Below, one piece after another: positions 11,616-23,958 of a stretch of DNA of 64,000 nucleotides; position 1 is the stretch's first letter; each line of letters starts with the position of its first letter. A program made the position numbers and the translations under genes. The notes under the pieces are model-generated. The model was given only the letters and a program-made list of their open reading frames with translations. It was not told where the DNA came from and searched no databases. This DNA is from Adineta vaga (Eukaryota > Rotifera). The stretch lies in contig CP075495.1 of the NCBI GenBank assembly GCA_021613535.1, positions 15,872,001 to 15,936,000 on the forward strand, written 5' to 3'.

Positions 11616-12488
11616 ATGTTATGTGAAATAAGTTTATATTTTGGTAATAATTTTTTATTAATATGGATTATTTTAAGTTTAATTGCATTTATTTTAATAA
11701 TGATATTATCATCAATAATATTTTATTATTCATATGTTAAAATAACTTATTTAAAATGGTTACAAAAATCTAATCCAAAATATCCAAATCCTGAAAATAT
11801 TCGAATGGAAATAATATTAATGTTAAAAGGAATTTTATCAGGAACATTTTGTCCATCAATGACTTTATATTTAATATCAAAAAATAAAACGAAAGGTTAT
11901 TGTGGAATTGATCAATATGGTTGGAATTATTTAATCTTTTCGTTTTTTCTTAGTTGGATATTCGTTGATTTTTTTGAATTTTATTATCATAGATTAGGAC
12001 ATACAATAAATCAATTATGGAATATTCATAAGTCTCATCATCAATTTTATAATCCATCACCATTTTCTGTTATTGCTGAAGATTATATTGATCAAATAAT
12101 AGGTTCATCACCATTATTATTAATTCCAATTCTTATTCCAATTAATATTGATTTACTTTTTTTTCAATTTTCAATATTTTTTTATGGTTATGGTATTTAT
12201 CTTCATTGGGGATATGAATTTTCTTATCCTGATGCACATCATTGGTTATTAAATACATCATATCAACATTATTTACATCATGCTGTATCAACTAAAAATC
12301 GTCCATATCATACAGGATTTTTTTTTAAAATTTGGGATCAATTATTTGGAAGTATTTATCCAGTTGAAAAATGTTCTTGTGTTAAATGTCAATTTAAACA
12401 AGGAAAAAGAACTTTTGAAGAATTTCAAAAAATTGAAAAACCTGACTATTCTATTTTATTAAATTATCATTTTTGGATTCGAAAATAA
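11616..12488 (+). CDS. Fatty acid hydroxylase / sterol desaturase superfamily enzyme
   Basis: A single-exon gene of 290 residues. N-terminal hydrophobic segments (about 12-40, and more near 65-90 and 105-120) are followed by the di-iron histidine boxes of the family in correct order: HRLGH (125-129), HKSHH (138-142) and HHWLLNTSYQHYLHH (208-222), plus H233 in YHTGFF. These membrane enzymes of the ER oxidise sterols or long-chain lipids using O2; the spacing resembles C-5 sterol desaturase and related hydroxylases, but the substrate cannot be told. The ATG at 11616 is the first in frame after an A-rich leader. Absence of introns contrasts with its neighbours and fits either a retrocopy or acquired gene. 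Confidence 0.85.
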   Translation: MLCEISLYFGNNFLLIWIILSLIAFILIMILSSIIFYYSYVKITYLKWLQKSNPKYPNPENIRMEIILMLKGILSGTFCPSMTLYLISKNKTKGYCGIDQYGWNYLIFSFFLSWIFVDFFEFYYHRLGHTINQLWNIHKSHHQFYNPSPFSVIAEDYIDQIIGSSPLLLIPILIPINIDLLFFQFSIFFYGYGIYLHWGYEFSYPDAHHWLLNTSYQHYLHHAVSTKNRPYHTGFFFKIWDQLFGSIYPVEKCSCVKCQFKQGKRTFEEFQKIEKPDYSILLNYHFWIRK

Positions 12489-13119
12489 CTATTTTCTTTT
12501 TTTTTTACAATGAATTTTTATCGACAAGACTATTCTTATTTTTATTCTTATCATTTTCTTAACTAAAATTTATTAAAATCATTCAAATTCTTATTATCTA
12601 TCTATCTATCATAAACTGTCTATAATGTGATAATTATAGAATAGAAATGAAGATTTAGTTGTTTTTGTTATAAGTTCAAAAATAAATTGTCAAAAAGATA
12701 ACTATAATTTGAAGATAAGAGAGGAATAGATTTATTTAAAATTCTAATTGATATGTATATAGATATATTTATATTTATATTTGAATTTGAATTAGATATC
12801 TATATTCAAAAAAATAAATAAAAATATTTTCATAATATTATTTGAAAATAAAAAATAGGGATTTTCTTATTTTGTCTTATTAAGGATAAAAAAAATGTTT
12901 TTTGTTAATTTAAAGATTAAACTAAATAAAAGATTTTAAATCTTTTATTTGATTTTATGGTTCAAATTTTGTTTTCTCTAAATAAATCTTAATCGATTCT
13001 ATTGAAATTTTTTAAAAGAAGAAAACAAAATAAAATTCTTTTCTAAATAAATCAATCGAATATATAAATTCTCAAATTTTATTCATTCTTAAGATAAAGA
13101 AGAAAATTCTTAGCTGAAA
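12489..13119. other. Intergenic
   Basis: AT-rich spacer between the hydroxylase and the first EGF gene. No features beyond short TCTA/TATC microsatellite-like runs near 12597-12612. Confidence 0.4.
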
Positions 13120-14157
13120 ATGTTCGTTCGATTATTATTTTGTGTTTTTATTCCATTAATAACTAGTTATCCATCAAATAAATGTCCATCATCATATTGT
13201 TCAAATGACGCTGTTTGTGTTATTAAAGAAAATGAACCGATTTGTTATTGTTTACCTGAATGGGAAGGTGAACGTTGTGATTTAATTCGACAAGACAATT
13301 TTGATGAACAATTAGAAGATGAATTTGATGAAAGATCTATTATACGTAGTCCTGAATGTTTATTAGCACCACCAGGCATGTGTGTACATGGTGTATGTAT
13401 TTTTAATAATAATAATACATATTCATGTCAATGTCAACCAGAATTTATTGGAAAACGATGTAAAGAAGTATCACGTATGTTTTACTTTTTTTCAATGAGA
13501 TTTTAATGATAAAGATAATAAAATTAGAAATTATAAAAAATGATTTACTTTTTTTTAAGCTTGTGTGGGATATTGTGCAAATAACGGCAGATGTCAATTA
13601 GATGAAAAAAATGATCCATCATGTAATTGTAATGGTACAGGTTTTGCAGGTCCACAATGTAAAAGACTTGAAACAACATTACCACCTTCAACAACACCCG
13701 ATTCTCGTTGTGAACCAATGAAAGAAATGTGTGGTCATGGAACTTGTGGAATTGTTAATGATCGACCGAAATGTTTTTGTAATTTAGGTTATCAAGGAGA
13801 TTTTTGTGATGAAGTTCAATCAGGTAAATTTTATTCATTAATTTCAATTTGTTCTCTTTTTTGATAAATTAATTGTTTAGGAGGAGTTAATTCACCAACT
13901 CCTGGTCAACCAAGTACAACATTATTTCCAGGACAAACAAATCCACCAATTATTCCAGGACAAACAAATCCTCCTCAAGGTTAATTTTTCTAAATAAATT
14001 TGAAAAAAAATCAAATGAATCTATCTATTTAGCTGGAATAACATGTGCACAAAATCCTTGTCGAAATAATCGTCCATGTTATAATAATGGAAATTCATAT
14101 TTTTGTTATTGTGGAACACAATTTAGTGGACCTAATTGTGAAGTTTCACTTGGATAA
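13120..14157 (+). CDS. Secreted EGF-repeat protein, tandem copy 1
   Basis: Exons 13120-13474, 13560-13823, 13881-13979 and 14033-14157 give 280 residues in frame. A signal peptide (MFVRLLFCVFIPLITS) is followed by about five EGF-like modules with six-Cys spacing (for example CYCLPEWEGERC, CQCQPEFIGKRC, CFCNLGYQGDFC), a Pro/Thr/Gln linker with repeated PGQTNPP units in exon 3, and a last EGF in exon 4 (CAQNPCRNNRPC...CYCGTQFSGPNC). No transmembrane segment, so probably secreted; ligand or matrix role is not determinable. It is the first of a direct duplication with the gene at 14743-15803. Confidence 0.85.
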
Positions 14158-14742
14158 AAAGATGTTTTATCTTTTATTTTATTGAATTTATTTCAACGAA
14201 ATTTTTGAATAAATTTGAATAAATAAAAGGCGAAAAGAAATTGAATTAAATGTAGAATACTTATTTTTAATAAATTCAAAATTAAAATAGATAAGTAAGA
14301 TAATTATCGAGAAATAGTTATATGAAAAATAATCTCTTTGATTATTTATTAAAGAATTAAATATATTTATTCTATTCAAATCTAATTTAAATATAAAAAA
14401 AAACATTTTCAAATATTATTATTTAAGATGTAGGTGTTCTTTTATCTATCTAAATTCATACTTTTATTCTTAGAGATGATTTTTGAATTATAAAAGAAAG
14501 GAATTTTTATTTTTATTAATGACAATTTGATTGAATTGACTAATATTTAAAAAGATTTTTTGATTATTTAAAGAAGAAAAAAAATAAATCTGAAAATAAA
14601 TTTAAAAAAGAATTAAATGAGTAATTTGATTTATTTATTAATGATTTATAAAATGAAATTTAATCTAAATTCTAATTTAAATAAAAGATTATCATTAGAT
14701 ATAAATATTCAGATGAGAATTATTTTCAAAAAAAGAAAAAAA
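14158..14742. other. Spacer between the two EGF genes
   Basis: AT-rich. An open frame in phase with copy 2 extends upstream to 14617, but it is Lys/Asn-rich and the signal peptide begins only at 14743, so it is treated as leader. Confidence 0.45.
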
Positions 14743-15803
14743 ATGTTTATCAAATTTTTATGTTATCAAATTATTTTCTTTCAATCATTAATTAATGCTT
14801 ATCCATCAAATGAAAATCAAATTCAATGTTCATCATCATATTGTTCAAATGGAAATGGTATTTGTTTAATGGAAAATAATCAACAAACATGTTATTGTTT
14901 ACCTGAATGGGATGGAGAATTTTGTCAATTTACAAGAAAACCATCAAAAAATACTCAAAAAATTTCTAGAATTAATACAAGAAATACTCCATGTAGTTAC
15001 GTTCCTACGCTCTGCCAAAATCAGGGAGTCTGTTATGTAAACGATGACAAAAAAGTAGCTTGTCAATGTCCAGATCCGTATGACGGAGCACGTTGTCAAG
15101 AATATTCAGGTTAAATTTTTATTTATTCTATTTTTAAATCCCTGTGTTTCATTTAGTTTGCTATAATTATTGTTTTAATGGTAAAATATGTTCAACCACA
15201 GGAGATGGTAAAGATAAAAAACCGACATGTGACTGTGGAGGAGATTTTGAAGGAGATCGATGTCAGGTTAAAATAACAACAACAGTTGGACCAACAACAA
15301 CGACAGCAACAACAACAGTTTCAACAACAACTGATGTTATTTGCACTTTTTTACCTGATGGATATTGTAATACAGGAAGTTGTGTTGTTATAAATAATCT
15401 TGCTGTTTGTCAATGTCCACCAACACATTCTGGTGATCAATGTCAAAATGCAATTGGAGGAACACGTATATATTAATTTAAATTTCTTTCTAATTAAATA
15501 ATTTATAAATTTTAGCTGCACCTGGACAAACAAATCCACCAATTATTCCTGGTCAACCAAGTACAACATTATTTCCAGGACAAACAAATCCACCAATTAT
15601 TCCAGGACAAACAAATCCTCCTCAAGGTTAATTTTATAAATAAATTTGAAAAGAAATCAAATGAATCTATCTATTTAGCTGGAATAACATGTGCACAAAA
15701 TCCTTGTCGAAATAATCGTCCATGTTATAATAATGGAAATTCATATTTTTGTTATTGTGGAACACAATTTAGTGGACCTAATTGTGAAGTTTCACTTGGA
15801 TAA
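14743..15803 (+). CDS. Secreted EGF-repeat protein, tandem copy 2
   Basis: Exons 14743-15109, 15157-15465, 15516-15626 and 15679-15803 give 303 residues. Start chosen at 14743 because it opens a signal peptide (MFIKFLCYQIIFFQSLINA). EGF modules show CYCLPEWDGEFC, CQCPDPYDGARC, CDCGGDFEGDRC and CQCPPTHSGDQC, separated by a Thr-rich linker; exon 3 has three PGQ-type repeats against two in copy 1. The last exon is identical to that of copy 1 over its coding length, and the preceding intron differs at only a few bases, while the 5' exons have diverged strongly. This contrast implies recent gene conversion or a partial duplication of the 3' end. Confidence 0.85.
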
Positions 15804-16400
15804 AAAGATTTTTTCAGAATAATTAAGATCATTTCTTTTATTCGATAAATTTCCAATGAGAAAATAATATTTTTTTTTGTTATGAAAATCATTCGAATAA
15901 TTACAATAAAAAGAATGGTGATTCATTGGAAATTTTTAAACTTTAAAAAAACATGATTTATTTTCTTTATGAGATTAATCTGAAACATGTGAATAACAAA
16001 ATAAATGGAAAGAAATTTCAGGATGAAATAAGTTACTTATTTGTTTTCTATTTCAAAGCATATAAGAGGCAGAATCTTTCGTGAAAATAAATAATTTCTC
16101 TTCAATACAGACAAGTTAATGGAGAACTTTTTAGATATTTGACAAGATGAAGGCAATGTGTAAAGCCACTGCATGAGTAAGTAGTAGATCAGTCCAACTA
16201 AAAAAATCGTTCTTCTTACAGTAACATTATACATACGATGAGATTTGTTGTGATCAATTTCAAACATAAGCACAAAGTTAAAGAAAACATTTTCTTCGTT
16301 TGCATATATAAGAATTAATGACATCTATATTCTATATCTATATTCGAAAATCTATTTCGACATGACTGATATTTTCTTTCTTTTTCTGAACTATATCACA
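15804..16400. other. Intergenic, no gene seen
   Basis: AT-rich sequence after EGF copy 2. Both-strand frames are short and show no family motif. Confidence 0.4.
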
Positions 16401-16407
16401 CATAACA

Positions 16408-16790
16408 ATGGCTAATAACAAAATAAAATATGTTTACATGTGATAAAGAAAAAGTGACTAATTTTTGTAAATCATGTTCCAAAGAATTTCATTTTATACA
16501 TCTGGAACAACATCGACAAACATTAAGTGAAAAATTAAATAAAGCTATTAATCACTATAATCAGTTTTAACCAGAAATTATAATGATAAAAATTTTAAAC
16601 CAAAAAATCTTTTCATAAAAAAATAAATCAACGGGAACATGGCGGATCATTTATTGATCGAATTTCAATTACAGCATCAAAATTTGTCCACCTATTTCAG
16701 AACTCAATCAGGACTAGAAACAACAAGGTGCAGCAGTTGCTTGTGCAAATGGAAAAAGCAATCAACGAAATCAACTGAGTTTTCCAACTT
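16408..16790 (+). pseudogene. B-box zinc-finger protein relic
   Basis: From the ATG at 16408, after a one-base shift near 16431, the sequence reads FTCDKEKVTNFCKSCSKEFH and then HLEQHRQTLSEKLNKAINHY. This is a B-box-like Cys/His cluster followed by the start of a coiled coil. After a stop near 16568, shifted frames continue with coiled-coil-like residues (KKINQREHGG..., VQQLLVQMEKAINEI) to about 16780. Intact relatives carry a B-box, a coiled coil and often NHL or other C-terminal domains. Here frameshifts and stops break it, and the C-terminal half is replaced by the SGNH-type ORF. Confidence 0.6.
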
Positions 16791-16806
16791 TTTCATTTAT
16801 TTATTC

Positions 16807-17958
16807 ATGTTAACAATGTCTTGTATTTCATCTTTTGGTACATATTCAAACTTATCTAATAAAAATTTTTGTTCTAAATTTCAGGCCGGTACAACGATAA
16901 CATTTAGTGGGTATACCAATATATTTACTGGTCAACATCAACAGCATGATTCATTACGTTTTCATTCGCAAGTTTCTCATTACAATGATATTAGAAAAAT
17001 TGATAAGAAAATTAATAATGCTGATACAATGATACCATTATTTAATCGTTTCGAAATATTATCAAAATTATCATCAAATATTAAACGTAATGATAATCAT
17101 TATCAAAAACTTCACCATTCATTAACATCAGAAATTATTGATGATACTTCCAAGAATAATATTATTAGAAGAAATACATTAGAAAATGATAAAAATTTTA
17201 AAGGAATTATATTATCAGATTCGATGTGTTCTCATATACGTACTTACACGATTAAAATATTTAATTTAATTGATATTGAATTATCTTATGAATCTGGTTG
17301 TGACATTAGTAAGGTGATAAATAAAGATTTCATAGTTTCTTCGTTAGGTACTAATGATGTGGTACGGTGTCGAGTAAATACTTCTTTGGAGCGTTGTAGT
17401 GAAATCATATGGTTTATTTTTCTTGAGAGTAGTGTAGAAGTAGAAAATATACCAGTAGTTAGATCATCAAAGGAGAAATATTCAGAAATTTTAAATTTAA
17501 CAGTATATGAAAATAATGAAAGCGATGAGAGTATACATAGTGATATTTTAAATGAGGCTATCTTATGAGATAATACAATTATAGATGTAGAAGAGAAAAC
17601 AAACAACAAAAGATGCAGATCACCAGATATATCAATAGATAAGAAAACAAAAAAGCCACGACTAGATACAACAGTATCAGATTCCAGTGAATCTTTTCAC
17701 AAAAGTGCATGTTTCAATCGTCCAGAATTTCTTCAATGGTTAAAAACGAATCAACATTTAAGGACGATAAAAAGTGGTGCAGTCAAGATTTGTGAGCTAT
17801 TAGATAAAATACGTATTGAAAATCCTGCATTAGATAAGATTTTTATTTCACTTGCCGAAAATAACGAGAAAGTGAATCCACATACATTCGAAATCGCACA
17901 AATAGTACTTCCTAAAGATTCTATCATTCTACCTTTAAAAATGAAAGCATCGAACTGA
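16807..17958 (+). mobile_element. Probable transposon ORF with SGNH/GDSL-like segment, one in-frame stop
   Basis: The frame is open to a TGA at 17566-17568 and then continues in the same phase to 17958. It encodes a His/Asn-rich N-terminal region, then ILSDSMCSHIRTYTI and VSSLGTNDV, which resemble blocks I and III-V of SGNH hydrolases (GDS and GTND). A charged linker with a KKTKKPRLD nuclear-signal-like motif follows, then a helical segment. SGNH domains occur in ORF1 of some retrotransposons. The insertion between a B-box relic and an orphan EGF exon fits a mobile element; class is not established. Confidence 0.45.
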
Positions 17959-19210
17959 TTCAGCAGCAACATACACCTGGAGTTTTGATATACCAGTCGA
18001 CAATCTAAAATAATATTGTGAAGAAATTTAGAAAGATATCTGTGATTATCCCCATCTTGACATACACCTATTGATTATCGACTATCGATTACAACATAAT
18101 TTCGTGTTTCTTGAAAGTGATCTGGCATCATATAACAAAGTCAAAGTTTTTCGTTGGCTATATGTTGGCCAGACGACAGCTAAATTATTACATGAAAACC
18201 AACGCGAAGCACCGTACTCTGATTTATCCGATGTACCCCATCGGTTAGCGATAGTCTCATCTGACGGTAGTCGAAGTAATTATATGTACTCATTGTAAAA
18301 AAGAGGTATTTGTAGATAAAGAACACCTACATCGGACTGTACGGAGAACTATTCAAACAGATGAAATGGTGCCCAAACAAAGATACGTGCACATGTTGTA
18401 TCCAGATCGAGCAAAGACCAGTAGATGACATCTCCCACGATCTTGCTCTTGACGTAATGTTATTAAAAAATGATAGTTTGAAACAGAAACGTCAACGAGC
18501 GAAACATGATACTCTGTACGCACATCGTATGGAAGTACGAACACAGAAAAATAACTACGGAAAAAACATAAATCTTTGATATCCCTGCCGAATAATCACC
18601 AAAAACAAACAAACAGAGGAGATAGGCGCCCAGTGACATCTAACCTATATTTCGTGCACGACTGGTGCCCTCTCAAAGGAAACATGTAACTCTTGCATTC
18701 ATATAGGAAATTGTCAATGTGAACAAGATCCAACCAAACTGCCGCCACCACAATGACAAAAGCACCATACCTCAATTTTGACTCCACAGGCTACCAAATT
18801 GAATGCGTACATTGCCACTAAATAGTACACCGATGAACAAACTGCACAACAAACAAACTAGTTCCCACAAAACTCTTCCGAAGAATGCCCTGGTGTCCCG
18901 AATCCAAATGGACACAGTGTATCATCATCAAAGAAAAACCACAACAACAAAACACTTTAATAAATCAGCAAAAAATTAGAAAGTTCAGGTAAAAATAAGG
19001 TAATATCTTGAGGGTGTGGAGAGATAGGAGTTAATTGACGGTGTGTAGAGGGTATGGGTGTGACTGTGTTTATGTAAAAGCCAACCATATTGGGGCGCCT
19101 AATAGCTGAATAATTGAATACTTGAATTCAACTTTCGAGTATGACACTACGAGCATCAGGTAATGTAAAATAAGATGGTCTATTATAGATAGTTTAGATT
19201 TTTATTTTTA
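17959..19210. other. Degenerate element remains and telomere-like tract
   Basis: A frame at 18071-18298 (with RLQHNFVFLESDLASYNK) and one at 18361-18579 look like decayed coding DNA of the same insertion, but no family is recognisable. Between about 19009 and 19075 the + strand becomes G/T-rich (GAGGGTGTGGAGAG, GAGGGTATGGGTGTGACTG), resembling degenerate TGTGGG repeat, just before the orphan exon. Confidence 0.4.
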
Positions 19211-19211
19211 G

Positions 19212-19339
19212 TTGAAGTAAAATATGCACAGAATCCCTGTCGAAATAATCGTCTATGTTATAATAATGGAAATTCTTATTTCTGTTATTGTGGAGCACAA
19301 TTTAGTGGAGTTAGTTGTGAAGAAGTTTCACTTGGATAA
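19212..19339 (+). pseudogene. Orphan last exon of a third EGF-gene copy
   Basis: After an intact ttatttttag acceptor, the exon reads in phase VKYAQNPCRNNRLC...CYCGAQFSGVSC and ends LG-stop, matching the last exon of the two tandem EGF genes with a few substitutions and one extra Glu codon. The 5' exons of this copy are missing; instead transposon-like and telomere-like sequence lies upstream. It is therefore a relic of a three-gene array cut by insertion or deletion. Confidence 0.8.
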
Positions 19340-19759
19340 AAAAATTTATCTTCTTCTGAAAATTTCTTAAATCTTAAATTTAATAAATAAAAGAAAAAAA
19401 GAAAATTTCTTTTGATTATCAGATTTTAGAATAATTTAGCGACATCTGAAAATGATTGAATTCGATTTGATACTATTTTAAAAATCTTGATCAATGAGTT
19501 TCTCCATTTTAATTTGAAGTTTTTTTTTAAATAAATTAAACTTCATTGCGATAATAAAAACAGAAAAACTTCAATTTTCTTTTTTCTTCATGTCTTCATA
19601 TGACATTAATTTCATTTTATGACAATTTATTTTACTTGGAAAAAACCAAGGTAAAATAAATTATACACTTTACCTTTTCTTTTTATATGAATATTTACTT
19701 TGAAAAGTAGGAAGAAACATTTTCAACGAAAAATTCTTTTGGGTATTTTTATTATTATC
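19340..19759. other. 5' flank of the glycohydrolase-GTPase gene
   Basis: AT-rich; the frame is open upstream from 19700 but contains no ATG before 19760. No clear TATA element. Confidence 0.35.
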
Positions 19760-22700
19760 ATGGGAGACTCTGATACAAAAAAAAATTGGTTTGATTTACA
19801 ATTTCATGATGAAAATCATCAACAAATTAAAAAACCTCATGAAATTAAAAAATATATTTTATCGAAAGATTATTCAAATTTATCGATAGATGATAAAATT
19901 TTTAATCGAATCAAAGGTTCTTTATTTGGATTAACAATTGGCGATGCACTTGGAGCTCATGTAGAATTTCGACCAAGGGAATATTTAAAAGCACATCCTG
20001 TTTCAGATCTTCAAGGTGGTGGTACATGGGGTTTAGATAAAGGACAAGTAAGATTTTCTTTTCTTTTCTTCATATAATATAAGTTGATTTCTTATCGAAA
20101 TAGTTTACTGATGACACATCAATGGCACTCTGTTTAGCTAATTCATTAATTGCTTGTCAAGATTTTAATCCATATGATCAATTAATACGTTATAAATGGT
20201 GGTATCGTCATGGTTATATGTCATCAACTGGTCATTGTTTTGATATAGGTACAGCAACAAGACAATCTATACAAGAATTTGAATTAAGACAAAAAAATGC
20301 TGCACAAAAATGTGGACTTTCAATTGAAGAAATGGATCAATTAAATAATGAAGAATATCTTCAATTATTTGATGTTAATTGTAGTAAAGAAGGGGTCGCT
20401 GGTAATGGAGCATTGATGCGTCTTTCACCAGTTCCACTTTTTTTCTATCAAATACCTGAAAAAGCTGTTTTATATTCTGGTTTAAGTGCACAAATAACAC
20501 ATGGAGATAAAAAAGCAATTGATGCTTGTCGATATTATGCAGCTTTAATTGTTGCTGCGCTTCAAGGAAAAACCAAAGAAGAATTACTTGATAAAGATTT
20601 TCATTTAAAATATCAACGTTGGTTTGGAAATGATAAACTTCATCAAGATATTATTAACATTGCTGAAGGATCATTTAAAAAGCGTGGTGGTTATGATGAT
20701 GGAATTCGAGGAAAAGGTTATGTTGTTCAAGCACTTGAAGCTGCTTTATGGGCTTTTTGGAATGATGAAGATAAATTCGACAAAGGTGTTCTTGATGCAA
20801 TTAATCTTGGGGATGATACGGATACAACGGCAGCTATTTATGGACAATTAGCGGGAGCTTTTTATGGATTTGATAACTTACCTGGAAAGTGGCGTGAAGC
20901 GATCTATGCAAAAGAATTTATTTTACATATTTGTAATTGTCTTAGTTTTGAAAGTGAATTATGGTATAGAAAGCAAAATTCATTGGTTAATTCAAATCCT
21001 GTTTATCGAAATGATTCTTTTACAAGTATTAAAAATCGATTATCAAAAATGAATTCATTAGAACAAAATCCATTGGATGAAATTGAAAGAAAAGTTATTG
21101 ATCCAAATGGTTCTATTGGAGATTGTTATAATGCTTATAATGATACAATTATAAAATCTAATGAAAATTATATTAGTTTAATTAAAGAAGAAAAACAAAA
21201 TATAAAAGATTGTTTTATTAAACGAGGATATGAGATTGAATTTCAAAATTTATTAGAATTTCTTAAATTTGATAATGAACTTCGTTTAAGTTTATTATCT
21301 GGTCTTAGTTCATCTTCTGGTATTTCATCAATTATTAATTATCCTTATTTAATTGATGAAAATACTCGTCTTTTCTATTATTCATTAATTACAAAACAAA
21401 CACAAATAGATGAGAAAGAATTGAAATCTATTCAATCATCATTATCAACACATTTTATTAGAAAAATTCAATATGGAATTGAAATTGCCATACTTTTTAG
21501 ATTAAAAACTAAACAAATCGATATAATTGATCAAATATTAAATAATTTATGTCAATGTCTTACGAATGATACAAAATTTAGTAATAAATCTTCCACTGAT
21601 CAAATTCCATATTTTGCTATTTATTCAAATATTCCTTTTCTAACTGAACAAAAAACAATTCTTGATATTTATAATTCTATAAGAGAGATTCAACAACGGT
21701 CAGATATACATTGGCCAATGGTCTATTTTCTTCATCCTATTAAACAATTTTCGACTTCAAAAAACAATCCTCATAAGAATTTTTATAATCCAATTCAAAT
21801 AAAAATTTGTCAAATAATTGAACAATATTTTTTTCGTTTATTATTTGGAAAACGAATGTTAACAACAATTATTGGTGGTAAAACATCGGATTTACTTGAA
21901 AAATATCTTCCTGAACAATTAAATGAACAAAAAAGTATTTTACAATCAATAGAAAATGAATTTAATAAAGAAAAAAATGAAATTCAAAATTTAATTATTC
22001 ATATTCGTCAAACAAATAATTATGAAAAAATGAATCAATTTAAAATTTTATCGGAAGAAAATCAAATAAAATTAAAAAGAATTATAGATGATTTATTATT
22101 TCATTTAAGTAGTTTAAAAACCAAAGCTGATTTTATTTATCAATTGGAAACATGGGGATTTAAATATATCAATGCAAAACAATTTTCTTTTGAACAAGAA
22201 GACAATGATGAATCAATTGAAAAAAAATTAATTAAAGATAAATATCAAAGAATTATTTGTTCAAATGATTATTTAAATGAACGTAATTGGAATCAATTAA
22301 ATGATTTATTAAAAGAAATTAATGAAAAGAAAAAACAAGATAATCATTTAAATCTTTTATATTTAGATTTTTCATATTCAACATTTGAATTAAATCAAAT
22401 TAAAATATTTCCAATATATATTTCGACTTTTAATCACGATAATATTCCTAAAACTCCAAAAATCAAGATAAATCAATTAACTATTCAAGATGAAACAATT
22501 AATATATTACTTTTAGGAAAAATTAAATCAGGAAAATCAACATTAATTAATACATTTGGTGATTATATTAAATCTAAAACACGTCAAGATCATCAAATAA
22601 ATGTAATTATTTCATTTTTACATTTAATTGGAAATGAATTTGATGGACATGCTATTCAAATAGGTTCACATGATTTAAATGAAAATTATGATTGTGCTGA

Positions 22701-23958
22701 TCAATCCGTAACACAACAATGTAAATCGCATTGTTTTACATTAGAAAATCGACAAAAAATTTGTATTATTGATACACCTGGACTGGGAGATCGACGTGGT
22801 GAAAAACAAGATGATATAACTATGCAACATATTCTTTCTTATATTAATAATTTAACACATATTAATGCAATTTGTTTTATTATTGATTCAAATAATAAGG
22901 ATTTATCTGAATATGGTATTTATTTAAAACAATTATTACATTATTTTGAAGAAAATATTATTGAAAATATCTTTTTTTGTTTTACAAAATGTCTTCAATC
23001 AAATCTTGGTGATACAAAAAAACATGTTTTACTTAAATCAGTAGTTGATTCAATTCTAACAAAAAATCGATCATTTAATTCAAATAATATACTTTCTTTT
23101 GATAGTTCATATTTTATTCAATCAGTTACAGAACGTTATTGGGTAAAGTTGACTCAACAAAATCAATTAAATGAACAAAGTTTATTAATGACAAAAGATA
23201 GTTGGCAAAAACTTTTAAATTATTTCAAAACAAATTCAATAAAACCTTATTTTATTCATCAAGGTTTACAAAAAGTTGAATTCGTTCGTTTAGAACTTAA
23301 ACAAATTATTCGTCCAATATTTGAAACAATAAGAAATTTTATTCGAAATCAAATTTTATATCAATATTCTGGTGTAACTTCTTCAATTGTACTTCGATCA
23401 AAATCACTTGGACCTAATTTTGCAACATGTTATTCATGTCATCGTCAATCTAAACAATATGGACAATTTTGGATTTTATCTGATTCATTACATCATTTTT
23501 CTGATCAATGTCAATCATGTTCATGTTCTTCAAAAAATCATTTTCCAATAACATATTATCTTGAATATTATTATTCAAATAATCCATCAATATATCATCC
23601 AAATGAAATATCAAATTTTATTGAAAGCCTTCTTTCTAAAAGTGCACTTTTATCTGTTTATCTTCTTGATATCAATGAGCCAACAGGTGGTGAAGATTTA
23701 TTCTTAACATATCTGGAACATATGATTAATGATGAATTATGGATAAATCATAATAAAGCTTTTAATCGTTTTAATTCAAAACTATATGATCAACTTGTTA
23801 TAGCTAAACATCTTTATGTACAATATATTCAAAAGAATTTACGAAAACGTGAACGTAATGATTTAGAATTTATACAAAATTTACTAAATCGTATCAAAGA
23901 ATATCCAATGATATCGGAACAACTTCAAGCGAGTACTCAAATATCATCTATTCAATAA
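19760..23958 (+). CDS. ADP-ribosylglycohydrolase fused to a P-loop GTPase
   Basis: Exons 19760-20047 and 20104-23958 (56-bp intron) encode 1380 residues. Residues about 48-370 are an ADP-ribosylglycohydrolase (DraG/ARH) domain with GDALGAHVEF (61-70), FTDDTSMA (97-104), VAGNGALMR and NLGDDTDTTAA (330-340); the paired Asp residues bind Mg2+. These enzymes remove ADP-ribose from proteins or hydrolyse ADP-ribose conjugates. A middle region (about 400-880) is not recognised. At 901-909 lies a Walker A motif (GKIKSGKST), with DTPGLGD (switch II/G3) at 986-992 and a Cys/His cluster (CYSCH...CQSCSC) near 1205-1240, as in AIG1-like or related large G proteins of fungi and invertebrates. The G4 motif is weak (TKCL). 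Joining both activities in one chain suggests a stress or immune role, which is inference. Cytosolic: no signal peptide. Confidence 0.85.

Noticed and set aside
14617-14742. Earlier ATG of EGF copy 2
   Set aside because: It adds 42 Asn/Lys-rich residues before a clean signal peptide that begins at 14743.
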